Assembly: GCF_022023855.1 (NCBI RefSeq)
Contig: NZ_CP059451.1
Coordinates: forward strand, 682,001 to 746,000
Length of the DNA: 64,000 nt
DNA from: Azospirillum brasilense
GTDB taxonomy: Bacteria > Pseudomonadota > Alphaproteobacteria > Azospirillales > Azospirillaceae
Direction of reading: 5' to 3'
Shown here: in pieces, positions 8,176 through 17,143 of the stretch
Layout of the letters: every line of letters starts with the position of its first letter
How positions within the stretch are numbered: the stretch's first letter is position 1
Translations under genes and position numbers: made by a program
The notes under the pieces: generated by a model
What the model saw: only the letters and a program-made list of their open reading frames with translations
The model's database searches: none
What the model was told of the DNA's origin: nothing

Positions 8176-8945
8176 GGGGTCCGCCTTTCGTCGATGTCGT
8201 GGATGTGGCGGAACAGCGGGTCGTCGCTCAGGAAACCGGCGACCAGCCGGTAGACGGCGCCGTCGTCGCGCCCGCCCGGTTCGCCGGGAACGGTGCGCGT
8301 CCCGGCGATCCCGCGCCCCTGGGCGTCCATGACCACGACGCGGTGGGCGATGCGCACCGCCTCCATCAAGTCGTGGGTGATGAACAGGGCGCCGAACCGC
8401 GCCCCGCGCGCCGCCTCGATCACCAGATCCTGCATGCGGCGCTTCAGGGCGACGTCGAGCGCGGTGAAGGGCTCGTCGAAATAGACGAAGTCGGGGTCGA
8501 TCGCCAGCGCCCGCGCGATGGCGGCGCGTTGGCGCATGCCGCCCGACAGCTCGACGGGGAACTTGTCGAGGTCGGCGCGGTCGAGCGCCACGCGACGCGC
8601 CGCCTCCTCCGCCCGCTCCCGCCGTTCGCGGCGGGGCAGGCCGAGCAGGCGCAGCGGGTAGGCGATGTTGGCCCGCGCCGTCGCCCAGGGCAGCAGGCGC
8701 GGGTCCTGAAACACCATGCCGTGGCGGCGGTAGCGCCGCGCGACGCGGCCTCGCGACGGCTCCACCACCCCGGCGGCGATGTGCGCCAGCGTGCTCTTGC
8801 CGCAGCCCGAAGGGCCGACGAGCGCCGCCACCTCGCCCGCCGCCAGCGACAGGTCCACGGCGTCGAGCACCGTGCGACCGAGATAGGCGTGGCCGATGCC
8901 GGTCAGCATCAGGGAGGGGGTGGCGTCCGTCGATTCCCGCGTCAT
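8172..8945 (-). CDS. ABC transporter ATPase, NitT/TauT (SsuB/TauB) type
   Basis: This 257-residue nucleotide-binding subunit has Walker A GPSGCGKST near residue 43, the Q-loop in MVFQDPRLLPW, signature LSGGMRQRAAIARAL and Walker B FVYFDEPF with the ITHDLMEA switch histidine. The fold and length match importers of the nitrate/sulfonate/taurine/thiamine-precursor group. The natural partner permease is at 11434-12258, separated by the TonB receptor gene. It lies 27 bp after the receptor and overlaps the NnrS start by 4 bases. Confidence 0.9.
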   Translation of the reverse strand: MTRESTDATPSLMLTGIGHAYLGRTVLDAVDLSLAAGEVAALVGPSGCGKSTLAHIAAGVVEPSRGRVARRYRRHGMVFQDPRLLPWATARANIAYPLRLLGLPRRERRERAEEAARRVALDRADLDKFPVELSGGMRQRAAIARALAIDPDFVYFDEPFTALDVALKRRMQDLVIEAARGARFGALFITHDLMEAVRIAHRVVVMDAQGRGIAGTRTVPGEPGGRDDGAVYRLVAGFLSDDPLFRHIHDIDERRTP

Positions 8946-8972
8946 GGCTAAGTGCCTTTCAATGATCGGATG

Positions 8973-11258
8973 TCAGAAGCTGACCTTCAGGCCGGCGTAG
9001 AAGGCCCGTCCGTCGCCCGGTAGGTAGACCGCCTGGGTGGGCGACGCCTGATCGACGATCAGGGTCGAGGAGGCGTAGGTCGCGTCGAAGATGTTGCGCG
9101 CCTCGCCATAGACGCTGACATGCTCGTTGATGGCGTAGGTGCTGCGCAGATCGACCGTGGCGTAGCCGTCCGTGTAGACGCTGTTCATGTTGTCCACGGG
9201 GGTCCTGCCGGGATACCAGTCCACCTCCGCCCCCACCGACCACGCGCCGGTGATGTCGTAGCGCGCCGAGGCGTTGATGACGTGGCGCGGCGCGCCGGCC
9301 AGCCGGTTGTCACCGCGCACCGGATCGTCCTGGAACCGGAAATCCTGGAAGGTGTAGGCGATCCGTCCGCTCAGCCGCTCGGTGAGGAAGGCCGACAGCC
9401 CGAGATCGACGCCGAAATGCCGCGTCCGGTCGGCGTTCACCGCGCCGAGCGAGGCCCCGGTGGCGTCGCGCAGGCTCAGCAGCTCGTTCTTGACCCAGGA
9501 GTAATAGGTCCCGGCATCGACCGCGACGACCCCGAAACGGCCGCGCCAGCCCGCCTCGACGGTGGTCGCCGTCTGCGCCCTGAGGTCCGGCGTGCGGTAG
9601 GCGGTCGAGGCGAGGCCGGGCTGGGCCGGGTTCGGGCGCCCCGCGCTGCTGTTCGGCGTGCCGTTGACGGTGGCAATCAGGTCGTCGTGGGTCGGAGGCT
9701 CGAAGCTGCGGCTGACCGCGGCGTAGAGGGTGTGGTCCTCCAGCGGCTTCCAGGTCAGGCCGAGGCTGGGGCTGAACCCGGTGTAGCTGCGGTCGTAGCT
9801 GGTGTCGCCCGCGGGGATCGAGCCGGCCGGCAGCGCCACGCGCGGGTTGGCCGGGTTGAAGGCGATGGTCGGCCGCCGCGCCGCGCCGAAGGTGTCGTCG
9901 TTCTCGCGCGTGGCGTGGGTGACGGTGAGCGCCGGGGACAGGGTAACGGCGTTGCCCAGCGGCAGGTTCAGGCCGCCGTGCAGCGCCAGGGTGGAGGCGT
10001 CCATTGTGCTGCGTCCGAACAGGGCGCCCTGGCTGCCGGCGTTGTTCAGGTGGTCCTCGCGGTCCGCCGAGCCGACGACGTAGCGCAGGGTCGTCTCGAA
10101 CAGCGGCAGGGGCTGGCTCGCGTCGGGGCGGTAGGCGTAGCGCGCGACGGCGGTGACGTCGCCGCCCTCGGTCTTGCGGATGCCCGAGGAGATCGGGAAG
10201 CGGAAGGTGTCGTCCGTGTGGGTGTAGCCCAGCGCCACGTCCAGCAGGTGCGCCCCGAAGGTCGCCGTCGTCCGGTTGCCGGCGCGGAACTGCCTGGCCT
10301 CGCGCTCGGGCCGGTCGCGGACGACGTTCGGTCCCGGATTGGTGGCGACACCGTTGACCACGCGGGGGCCGGTGTAGACCGCCTTGGGATTCGATTCCAG
10401 AAGCTGGCGGGTCAGCGGGCCGGCCACGTCGAAGGACAGGTCGGTGTAGCCGGCGAAGAAGCGGGTGGTGACGATATCGGACAGCACGGCGCCCACATTG
10501 GCGTCGAAGCCGGTGCGCTCGGAGCTGTTGTAGTCGCGATAGCCGTCGCGCTGGCTGCGCTGGACCTGGATCAGCCCGTCCAGTTTCCCGGCGCTGCCGC
10601 CGGCCTGGAGGCTCGTGTTGAACTGGCCGAAGCTGCCGCCCTCGACGCCAAGCCGGTAGCCCGGCGCGGAGGAACCGGTGGGAGAGATGACATTGATCGC
10701 TCCGCCCAGCATGCTGGCGCCCAGCCGGTTCGCGGTGTAGCCGCGGTAGATCTCGGTGAATTCCGCCTGGCGCGGGTTGGCCAGACCGACGATGTAGGAG
10801 CCGTCGGCCCGGTTCAGCGGCAGGCCGTTCTGCAGGGCCAGGATGCCGCGCTCCACCGGATTCTGCTGAAGCCCGGAGCCGCGGATCTGGATGCGCGGCT
10901 GGTCGTTGCCGCCGAAGAAGTTCTGCACCACCACGCCGGGCACCCCGGACAGCGCGTCGGACACCGTGACGTTCGCCTTGCCGGCCAGATCCTCCTCCGC
11001 CACCAGGGCGGTGCCCCCGGGGATCGCCTCCAGACGGCGGCGGGCGGTCGCCTCGGCGCTGTCGGCCTGTCCCTCGACCATGACGGGGGAGAGGACGACA
11101 GCGGCCCCCGGCGCCGCCGACTGCGCGCGGGCCGGCTGCGGTGTCGCGGCGGTCAGAGAGGCCATGGCCAGCCCCGCCAGAAGGATGGGCGCGCGGGTGG
11201 CGGTGTCCGCTCGCGCGGTTCGGAACGCCGCTTGTCCGGCCTGTCCCCGTGTCGTCAT
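8973..11258 (-). CDS. TonB-dependent outer-membrane receptor
   Basis: The protein has about 761 residues: a signal segment (ILLAGLAMASLTAATPQPARA), a plug domain (VTVSDALSGVPGVVVQNFFG, RIQIRGSGLQQNPVERGI, NRLGASMLGGAINVIS) and a 22-strand-type barrel ending in the terminal aromatic FYAGLKVSF. It imports a chelate or cofactor with TonB energy; the substrate cannot be read from the sequence. I chose the ATG at 11256-11258, preceded by GGGGAAACGAG, over an in-frame start 102 bases earlier that would overlap the palindrome. The iron-box-like palindrome 38 bp upstream points to an iron-linked substrate. The ABC ATPase and two NnrS genes follow directly. Confidence 0.92.
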   Translation of the reverse strand: MTTRGQAGQAAFRTARADTATRAPILLAGLAMASLTAATPQPARAQSAAPGAAVVLSPVMVEGQADSAEATARRRLEAIPGGTALVAEEDLAGKANVTVSDALSGVPGVVVQNFFGGNDQPRIQIRGSGLQQNPVERGILALQNGLPLNRADGSYIVGLANPRQAEFTEIYRGYTANRLGASMLGGAINVISPTGSSAPGYRLGVEGGSFGQFNTSLQAGGSAGKLDGLIQVQRSQRDGYRDYNSSERTGFDANVGAVLSDIVTTRFFAGYTDLSFDVAGPLTRQLLESNPKAVYTGPRVVNGVATNPGPNVVRDRPEREARQFRAGNRTTATFGAHLLDVALGYTHTDDTFRFPISSGIRKTEGGDVTAVARYAYRPDASQPLPLFETTLRYVVGSADREDHLNNAGSQGALFGRSTMDASTLALHGGLNLPLGNAVTLSPALTVTHATRENDDTFGAARRPTIAFNPANPRVALPAGSIPAGDTSYDRSYTGFSPSLGLTWKPLEDHTLYAAVSRSFEPPTHDDLIATVNGTPNSSAGRPNPAQPGLASTAYRTPDLRAQTATTVEAGWRGRFGVVAVDAGTYYSWVKNELLSLRDATGASLGAVNADRTRHFGVDLGLSAFLTERLSGRIAYTFQDFRFQDDPVRGDNRLAGAPRHVINASARYDITGAWSVGAEVDWYPGRTPVDNMNSVYTDGYATVDLRSTYAINEHVSVYGEARNIFDATYASSTLIVDQASPTQAVYLPGDGRAFYAGLKVSF

Positions 11259-11295
11259 GGTTCTCGTTTCCCCAGAAAAGCCGATCTCTCGGATC

Positions 11296-11324
11296 AAAAT
11301 GCGAATGATTGTTGTTCGCATTTT
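11296..11324. promoter_or_regulatory. Iron-box-like perfect palindrome upstream of TonB receptor
   Basis: Arms AAAATGCGAA (11296-11305) and TTCGCATTTT (11315-11324) are exact reverse complements around the 9-nt spacer TGATTGTTG. The core TGCGAATGATTGTTG resembles the 7-1-7 sites bound by Fur-family regulators. It lies 38 bp before the receptor start, where it would block the promoter. Which regulator binds (Fur, Irr, RirA or other) is not decided by the sequence. Confidence 0.65.
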
Positions 11325-11433
11325 GTCGGCCTTTCCGGCGGACTGTTTGTCCGCGGTCAAGTTCGCGGCGGAAAAGCAGGGTGCACGATCGATTTTTCCA
11401 TTGGCGCCTTCCCCGGCAATCAGCGTCCAGCGG

Positions 11434-12258
11434 TCAGCGCTTGACGCCCCAGGGGCGCGCGGCGTTGCGCCAGCGTTCGAACTCGGACCGGATGGGGTGG
11501 ACCAGCGTGTATTCGACGAGGATCAGCCCGATCACCGCGATCAGCACCCAGGCCAGCGCCTCGGCCACGTCGAGGTTGGCGCGGGCGGCGGCCAGCGCGC
11601 CACCGATGCCGCCGGTGTTGGCGAGAAGCTCGGCCATCACCGCCACCTTGAAGGCCGAGCCGAGCGCCACGGTCAGCGCCGGGAACAGGAAGGCGGCGAC
11701 GTGGCGCAGCCCGAGCGTGGTCAGCCGGGCGAACGGGCCGGCGCCGAAGGCACGGGCCATGTCGTCCAGCCCGCGGTCGCGGGTGACGGCGCCCTCGGCC
11801 ACGCCGACGAAGACCACCGGTGTGGCGGCGACCAGCACCGTCGTGATGATCGTTCCGTCGGTGGAGCCGAACCAGATCATCGCCAGCACGATCCAGGCGA
11901 TGGGCGGGACCCCCAGCAGGACGGTCAGGATGGGGCGGGCCAGCCGCATCGTCGCCGGCGAATAGCCAGCGGCCAGCCCGCCCGCGGCGCCGGCAAGGGC
12001 GGCGAGCGCGAAGCCCTCGACCGCGCGCAGCGTGGTCTGCCCGGCCAGTTCCCAGGCGGCGGGATCGGCGGCGATGGTCAGTCCGGCGGCCAGCGTCGCC
12101 AGGGGGGCCGGCAGGATGAAGTCGCCGTAGCGTTCATGCCCCGCCTGCCAGAGGGCGGCGAACAGGGCCAGCCCGGCCAGCCCGGCCCAGCCCGACCACA
12201 GAAACTGCCCGACGCGGCCCAGCCGGTCGAGAACCGCGTCGGCGCGCGCCGTCGTCAT
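11434..12258 (-). CDS. ABC transporter permease, NitT/TauT type
   Basis: The protein has about 274 residues and six membrane segments, with the inner-membrane permease EAA-type loop near GPFARLTTLGLRHVAAFLFPAL. It resembles SsuC/TauC/ThiX permeases (GVPPIAWIVLAMIWFGSTDG is typical of this group). I chose the ATG at 12258, preceded by GTGAGGTG, over the GTG 12 bases earlier. The binding protein gene lies 8 bp upstream. The partner ATPase is beyond the TonB receptor gene, an odd split of one transporter around an outer-membrane receptor. Confidence 0.9.
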   Translation of the reverse strand: MTTARADAVLDRLGRVGQFLWSGWAGLAGLALFAALWQAGHERYGDFILPAPLATLAAGLTIAADPAAWELAGQTTLRAVEGFALAALAGAAGGLAAGYSPATMRLARPILTVLLGVPPIAWIVLAMIWFGSTDGTIITTVLVAATPVVFVGVAEGAVTRDRGLDDMARAFGAGPFARLTTLGLRHVAAFLFPALTVALGSAFKVAVMAELLANTGGIGGALAAARANLDVAEALAWVLIAVIGLILVEYTLVHPIRSEFERWRNAARPWGVKR

Positions 12259-12266
12259 GCCGCACC

Positions 12267-13262
12267 TCACAGATAAAAGTCCGTCGCCGGCAGCGCGCCG
12301 CCGATGATCTTGGGGTCGAACTCCGCCAGGGCGCGGAAGACGGCTTCCATCGGTTCGCGGACGGCGCTGGCCCGTTGAGCGACCAGATTGGAATGGGGGA
12401 TTGCCTGCTCGATGACCGGCCAGGGCAGGCCGAGCGGCGCCGCAGCGTCGTTGGCGGCCCGCGCCGGGTCGGCGTTGACCGAGACGGTCGCCTTGGCCAG
12501 GGCGTCGTGCAGAGCCTCGACGCTGGCGGGATGCTCCGCCAGGAAGGCGGCGGAGACGCCGAGCCCGGCCTGCGGCAGCACGGTCGCCAACCCGGTGGCG
12601 GCGCCCCAGGACTGCTGGATGTCGAGGACCCGAGTCACCGTCTTGCCGGCCATCCCGGCGCGCAGGATGGCGGCTGAGGCCGCCGGCTCAGGCAGCAGGG
12701 CGGTGTCGGCCCGTCCGGTGGCGAGAAGCTGGATCGCCTCCATCGGCGTGCCGGTGAACTGAAGGGCGACATCGCCATCGGCCATCAGCCGCTCCGCCGC
12801 CAGGAGGCGCCGGAACACATATTCCGGCGTGTCGTTGCGGAAGGGGATCGCGACGCTCCGGCCCTTCAGCGCGGCCACCGAGGTCAGCGACGGATCGGCG
12901 GACAACAGGTACAGCAGCCCGTTGGTCATCACGTTGACCAGCCGGACGCCGAGCCCCTTGTTGAAAAGGTTGGCGGCGGACTGGGTCGGCAGCACGAAGG
13001 TCTGCATGGTGCCGGAGGTCAGCCCGGCGCGCAGCTCGTCGGGGGTGCGCCACGCCTTGAACACCACCTTGTCGGCGACCGGGCGGAGCAGCCCGGAGGC
13101 GATGGCGTGAACCAGCGTGATCGACGGACCCGCCGGCGGCCCCCACAGGGTCAACTGCGGCAAGGGGGCCGCGGTCGCCGCCGCCGCGGGGCGGCGGAGG
13201 GCGGGAGCGGCCAGCAGGGCGGCGAGCCCCGCCAGCGCGGCGCGGCGGTTCGGACGGATCAT
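12267..13262 (-). CDS. ABC transporter substrate-binding protein, NMT1/SsuA-like
   Basis: This 331-residue secreted protein starts MIRPNRRAALAGLAALLAAP, a twin-arginine-like or Sec signal. The mature part (LTLWGPPAGPSITLVHAI, ALKGRSVAIPFRNDTPEY, TGTPMEAIQLLATGRADTALLPEP) is the two-lobed NMT1/SsuA type used for sulfonates, nitrate, thiamine precursors and other small organics. The ligand is unknown. It sits between the hemerythrin-like gene (11 bp upstream) and the permease, so the set hemerythrin-binding protein-permease is likely one transcript. Confidence 0.88.
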   Translation of the reverse strand: MIRPNRRAALAGLAALLAAPALRRPAAAATAAPLPQLTLWGPPAGPSITLVHAIASGLLRPVADKVVFKAWRTPDELRAGLTSGTMQTFVLPTQSAANLFNKGLGVRLVNVMTNGLLYLLSADPSLTSVAALKGRSVAIPFRNDTPEYVFRRLLAAERLMADGDVALQFTGTPMEAIQLLATGRADTALLPEPAASAAILRAGMAGKTVTRVLDIQQSWGAATGLATVLPQAGLGVSAAFLAEHPASVEALHDALAKATVSVNADPARAANDAAAPLGLPWPVIEQAIPHSNLVAQRASAVREPMEAVFRALAEFDPKIIGGALPATDFYL

Positions 13263-13273
13263 CGGATTCGCCC

Positions 13274-13729
13274 TCAGCGGTTTGCCGTCTTGTCGGCGAG
13301 GCCGGCGCGGTCGATGACGTCGTACAGCTCCAGATCCTCGCGGGCGATGCGATGCTTCAGGGCGGTCACGACCTCCCGCGTCTCGCGGACGAAGGTCTCC
13401 GGGTCCTTGGACACTGCCAGCGGGCCGGGCCAGCTCGCCCGATAGCGGTCGAAGCGTGCGCGCAGGCTGCCCATTTCGGCCTGGAAGCGCGCCGCCGTGG
13501 CGCGCAGCGCCGGGGTCGGGTGGGCCAGCAGGCGCGGGTAGAGCGCGCTGTCCTCCACCGACAGGTGGACGGTGAACACGCCGAACAGATCGCGGACCGC
13601 CGCGGCGAGAGCGGCGGCGTTCGCCACCGGGGACGGCGCCGCCAGCAGGGAGTCGATCCGGTCGACGAGCTGCCCGACGGTGGCGTGGTGATGGCGGTAC
13701 AGTGTGGTGCTGATGGCTGCACTGGACAT
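13274..13729 (-). CDS. Hemerythrin HHE-domain protein
   Basis: This 151-residue helical protein has iron-ligand-like motifs: YRHHHATV at residues 11-18, FTVHLSVEDSALYPRL with the HxxxE pattern near residue 55, and ALKHRIAREDLELYDVI near the C-terminus. HHE proteins bind oxygen or NO with a di-iron site, or help iron-sulfur repair (family knowledge). It begins the operon with the ABC binding protein and permease, and a TTG-N8-CAA site lies about 85 bp upstream. That fits a role in NO or iron handling. Confidence 0.82.
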   Translation of the reverse strand: MSSAAISTTLYRHHHATVGQLVDRIDSLLAAPSPVANAAALAAAVRDLFGVFTVHLSVEDSALYPRLLAHPTPALRATAARFQAEMGSLRARFDRYRASWPGPLAVSKDPETFVRETREVVTALKHRIAREDLELYDVIDRAGLADKTANR

Positions 13730-13807
13730 GATGAGGTCTCCAACCGGGGCCGCCAGCGGATGGGCGGTGCGTGACGGTGAGAGTGCCGGCTGGAGCGTTG
13801 CCGATCG

Positions 13808-13821
13808 TTGTGCCAGAGCAA
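13808..13821. promoter_or_regulatory. Candidate FNR/Nnr site upstream of the hemerythrin gene
   Basis: TTGTGCCAGAGCAA keeps the TTG-N8-CAA frame but has weaker symmetry than the other sites. It is about 85 bp before the hemerythrin start, similar to the distance in front of ubiT. Confidence 0.4.
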
Positions 13822-13918
13822 GCAGGGGGAAAGGTCAGGGAAGAAACGGCGTGGCGGGGAGCGGGCGTTCGGCCCCGGCTCCCCGCCACGGTTAAGGCGA
13901 CGGTTCCCTCAGGGACGC

Positions 13919-16900
13919 TCAGTCGTCCCCATGCCCGTGGGCGAGCGCCGGACCGGTCGGCGCCGCGGCCGGCTTGCCGGCCCCGACCAGCGTGCGCAGC
14001 AGGACGTAGAAGACCGGGGTCAGCATCAGGCCGAACAGGGTGACGCCGATCATCCCCGCGAACACCGCGACACCCATCGCGTGGCGCATCTCGGCGCCGG
14101 CGCCGGTGGAGGTGACCAGCGGCACCACGCCCATGATGAAGGCGATGGAGGTCATCAGGATGGGCCGCAGCCGCAGCCGGCTGGCCTCGATGGCGGCCTG
14201 CACCACGCTGCGCCCCTGATGCTCCAGCTCGCGGGCGAACTCGACGATCAGGATGGCGTTCTTCGCCGACAGGCCGACCAGCACCATGAAGCCGATCTGG
14301 GTGAAGACGTTGTTGTCGCCTCCCGTCAGCCACACCCCGGCCAGCGCCGACATCAGGCTCATCGGCACGATCAGCAGGATGGCCAGCGGCAGGGTCAGGC
14401 TCTCGTACTGGGCGGCCAGCACCAGGAAGACGAGCAGGATGCTGATGGGGAAGATCCACAGCGCCGCGTTGCCGGCCAGGATCTCCTGATAGGTCAGGTC
14501 GGTCCATTCGAACCGCACGCCGCGCGGCAGGGTCTCCTGGGCGATGCGCTCCGCCGCCGCCTGGGCTTGGCCCGACGAATAGCCGGGGGCCGGCCCGCCG
14601 TTGATGTCGGCGGCGGTGTAGCCGTTGTAGCGCACGACCATCTCCGGCCCGTAGCTCTGCTTGACGGTGACCAGCGAGGAGAGCGGCACCATGTCGCCCT
14701 GGGCGTTGCGCGTCTTCAGCAGGCCGATGTCGGCGGATTCGGCGCGGAAGGGCGCGTCGGCCTGGACGCGGACTTGGTAGACGCGGCCGAAGCTGTTGAA
14801 GTCGTTCACATAGAGCGAGCCGAGATAGATCTGCATGGTGTCGAACACCTCGCCGATGGGCACGCCCTGCTGCTTGGCCTTCACGCGGTCGAGATCGACG
14901 TCGAGCTGCGGCACGTTGATCTGGTAGCTGGAGAAGGCCGGTCCCAGCTCGGGCGTTTCCATGGCCTTCTTCAGGAAGGAGCCGACCGCCGCGTTCAGCG
15001 CCTCGTAGCCCAGCGCGCCGCGGTCCTCGATCTGCATCTTGAAGCCGCCCAGCGTGCCGAGGCCCATCACCGGGGGCGGCGGGAAGATGGCGACGAAAGC
15101 CTCCTTCAGGCCGGCGTAGCGCTTCTGCAGATCACCGGCGATGGCGGCGGCGGAGAGCGACGGGTCCTTGCGCTCGGCGAAGGGTTTCAGCGTGACGAAG
15201 ACGATGCCGGCGCTGGAGCTGTTGGTGAAGCCGTTGACCGACAGGCCGGGGAAGGCGACGGCGCTCTGCACGCCGGGACGGGCGAGCGCGATGTCGGTCA
15301 TCTCGCGGATCACCGCCTCCGTGCGGTCGAGCGAGGCGCCGTTGGGAAGCTGGGCGAAGCTGATGAGGTATTCCTTGTCCTGCGCCGGGACGAAGCCCAT
15401 CGGCACGGTGCGGCCGAGCAGCACGGTGACGCCGAGCAGCCCGACATAGACCAGCATCATCAGCCCCTTGTGCCGCACCACCCCGCCGACGCCGCGGCCG
15501 TAGCCGGTCGAGGCGCGGTGGAAGACGCGGTTGAACAGCCGGAAGAAGCCGCCGAAGACCCGGTTCATGGCGCGGGTCAGCCAGTCCTGCGGCTGGTCGT
15601 GGCCGCGCAGCAGGACTGCCGCCAGGGCCGGCGAGAGGGTCAGCGAGTTGAAGGCGGAGATGACGGTGGAGATCGCGATGGTCATCGCGAACTGCTTGTA
15701 GAACTCGCCGGTCAGGCCGCTCATCGCCGCCAGCGGGACGAAGACGGCGACCAGCGTCAGCGCGATGGCGATGATCGGGCCGCTGACCTCCTGCATGGCG
15801 CGGTAGGTGGCTTCCTTGGCCGACAGGCCGTTCTCGATGTTGCGTTCGACGTTCTCCACCACGACGATGGCGTCGTCCACGACGATGCCGATGGCCAGCA
15901 CCATGCCGAACAGCGACAGCGCGTTGATCGAATAGCCCAGCCCCAGCATCAGCGAGAAGGTGCCGACGATGGACACCGGAACCGCCAGCAACGGGATGAT
16001 CGAGGCGCGCCAGGTCTGAAGGAAGACGATGACCACCAGCACGACCAGGGCGACGGCCTCCAGCAGCGTGTGGATCACCGCGTCGATGCTGGAGCGGACG
16101 AACTGCGTCGGGTCGTAGACGATGCTGTAATCGACGCCGTCCGGCATGTCGGCCTTGAGATCGGCCATGGTCGCCCGGATGGCGTCGGAGATGGCCAGCG
16201 CGTTGGCTCCCGGCGACTGGTTGATGCCCAGCGCCACCGCCGGCTTGTTGTCGAGCAGCGAGCGCAGGCCGTACTGCGCCGCCGCCATCTCGACGCGGGC
16301 GACGTCGCGCAGCAGGGTGACGCCGCCCTGCTCGCCGGTCTTCAGGATGATCGCGCCGAACTCCTCCGGCGTCGTCAGGCGGCCTTGCGCGTTGATCGAG
16401 AGCTGCAACGGCGTGTCGGGCAGGGACGGCGAGGCGCCGATGACGCCCGCCGCGACCTGGACGTTCTGCTCGCGGATCGCCGCCACCACGTCGGACGCCG
16501 TCAGGCCGCGCTGGGCGACCTTGTTGGGGTCGAGCCAGACGCGCATGGAATAGTCGCCGGCGCCCCACACCTGCACCTCACCGACGCCGGAGATCCGGCT
16601 CAGCCGGTCCTTGACGTTCAGGATGGCGTAGTTGCGCAGGTAGGTCATGTCGTAGCGGTCGTTGGGCGACAGCAGATGCACGACCATGGTCAGGGTGGGC
16701 GAGCTTTTGACCGTCGTCACGCCCAGCCGCTGCACGTCGGACGGCAGACGCGGCAACGCCTGCGCCACGCGGTTCTGCACGAGCTGCTGCGCCTTGTCGG
16801 GGTCGGTGCCCAGCCGGAAGGTCACGGTCAGCGCCATGTTGCCGTCGCTGTTGGCCTGCGACTGCATGTACAGCATGTTCTCGACGCCGTTGATCTGCTC

Positions 16901-17104
16901 CTCCAATGGGGAGGCGACCGTTTCGGCGATGACCTTGGGGTTGGCGCCCGGGAACTGGGCGCGCACGACGACCGACGGCGGGACGACCTCCGGATATTCG
17001 GAGATGGGCAACTGGAACAGCGAGATCGCTCCCGCCAGGAACAGCGCCACCGACAGCACGCCCGCGAAGATCGGGCGGTCGATGAAGAATTTCGAGATGT
17101 TCAT
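13919..17104 (-). CDS. RND multidrug efflux pump, inner-membrane subunit (HAE1/AcrB type)
   Basis: This 1061-residue protein has the full RND layout: N-terminal helix (MNISKFFIDRPIFAGVLSVA), two large periplasmic loops and two six-helix blocks. Motif GMVLAIGIVVDDAIVVVENV near residue 410 carries the two proton-relay aspartates equivalent to AcrB Asp407/408. PMSLMSALAGVWL and the FMVLVGLSAKNAILIVEFA block near residue 940 carry the matching lysine. It exports drugs or other amphiphiles by proton exchange. The membrane-fusion gene is 39 bp upstream on the same strand. No outer-membrane channel gene is in this operon, so a shared TolC/OprM-like protein must be used. Confidence 0.95.
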   Translation of the reverse strand: MNISKFFIDRPIFAGVLSVALFLAGAISLFQLPISEYPEVVPPSVVVRAQFPGANPKVIAETVASPLEEQINGVENMLYMQSQANSDGNMALTVTFRLGTDPDKAQQLVQNRVAQALPRLPSDVQRLGVTTVKSSPTLTMVVHLLSPNDRYDMTYLRNYAILNVKDRLSRISGVGEVQVWGAGDYSMRVWLDPNKVAQRGLTASDVVAAIREQNVQVAAGVIGASPSLPDTPLQLSINAQGRLTTPEEFGAIILKTGEQGGVTLLRDVARVEMAAAQYGLRSLLDNKPAVALGINQSPGANALAISDAIRATMADLKADMPDGVDYSIVYDPTQFVRSSIDAVIHTLLEAVALVVLVVIVFLQTWRASIIPLLAVPVSIVGTFSLMLGLGYSINALSLFGMVLAIGIVVDDAIVVVENVERNIENGLSAKEATYRAMQEVSGPIIAIALTLVAVFVPLAAMSGLTGEFYKQFAMTIAISTVISAFNSLTLSPALAAVLLRGHDQPQDWLTRAMNRVFGGFFRLFNRVFHRASTGYGRGVGGVVRHKGLMMLVYVGLLGVTVLLGRTVPMGFVPAQDKEYLISFAQLPNGASLDRTEAVIREMTDIALARPGVQSAVAFPGLSVNGFTNSSSAGIVFVTLKPFAERKDPSLSAAAIAGDLQKRYAGLKEAFVAIFPPPPVMGLGTLGGFKMQIEDRGALGYEALNAAVGSFLKKAMETPELGPAFSSYQINVPQLDVDLDRVKAKQQGVPIGEVFDTMQIYLGSLYVNDFNSFGRVYQVRVQADAPFRAESADIGLLKTRNAQGDMVPLSSLVTVKQSYGPEMVVRYNGYTAADINGGPAPGYSSGQAQAAAERIAQETLPRGVRFEWTDLTYQEILAGNAALWIFPISILLVFLVLAAQYESLTLPLAILLIVPMSLMSALAGVWLTGGDNNVFTQIGFMVLVGLSAKNAILIVEFARELEHQGRSVVQAAIEASRLRLRPILMTSIAFIMGVVPLVTSTGAGAEMRHAMGVAVFAGMIGVTLFGLMLTPVFYVLLRTLVGAGKPAAAPTGPALAHGHGDD

Positions 17105-17143
17105 GATGGCTTTCCCAGCGGGGTCCGGCTCATGAGGGCGGGA

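Noticed and set aside
11347..11360. TTGTCCGCGGTCAA, matching TTG-N8-CAA, near the receptor gene
   Set aside because: It is only 23 bp outside the iron-box palindrome with poor symmetry. With six fixed bases, such matches are expected by chance.
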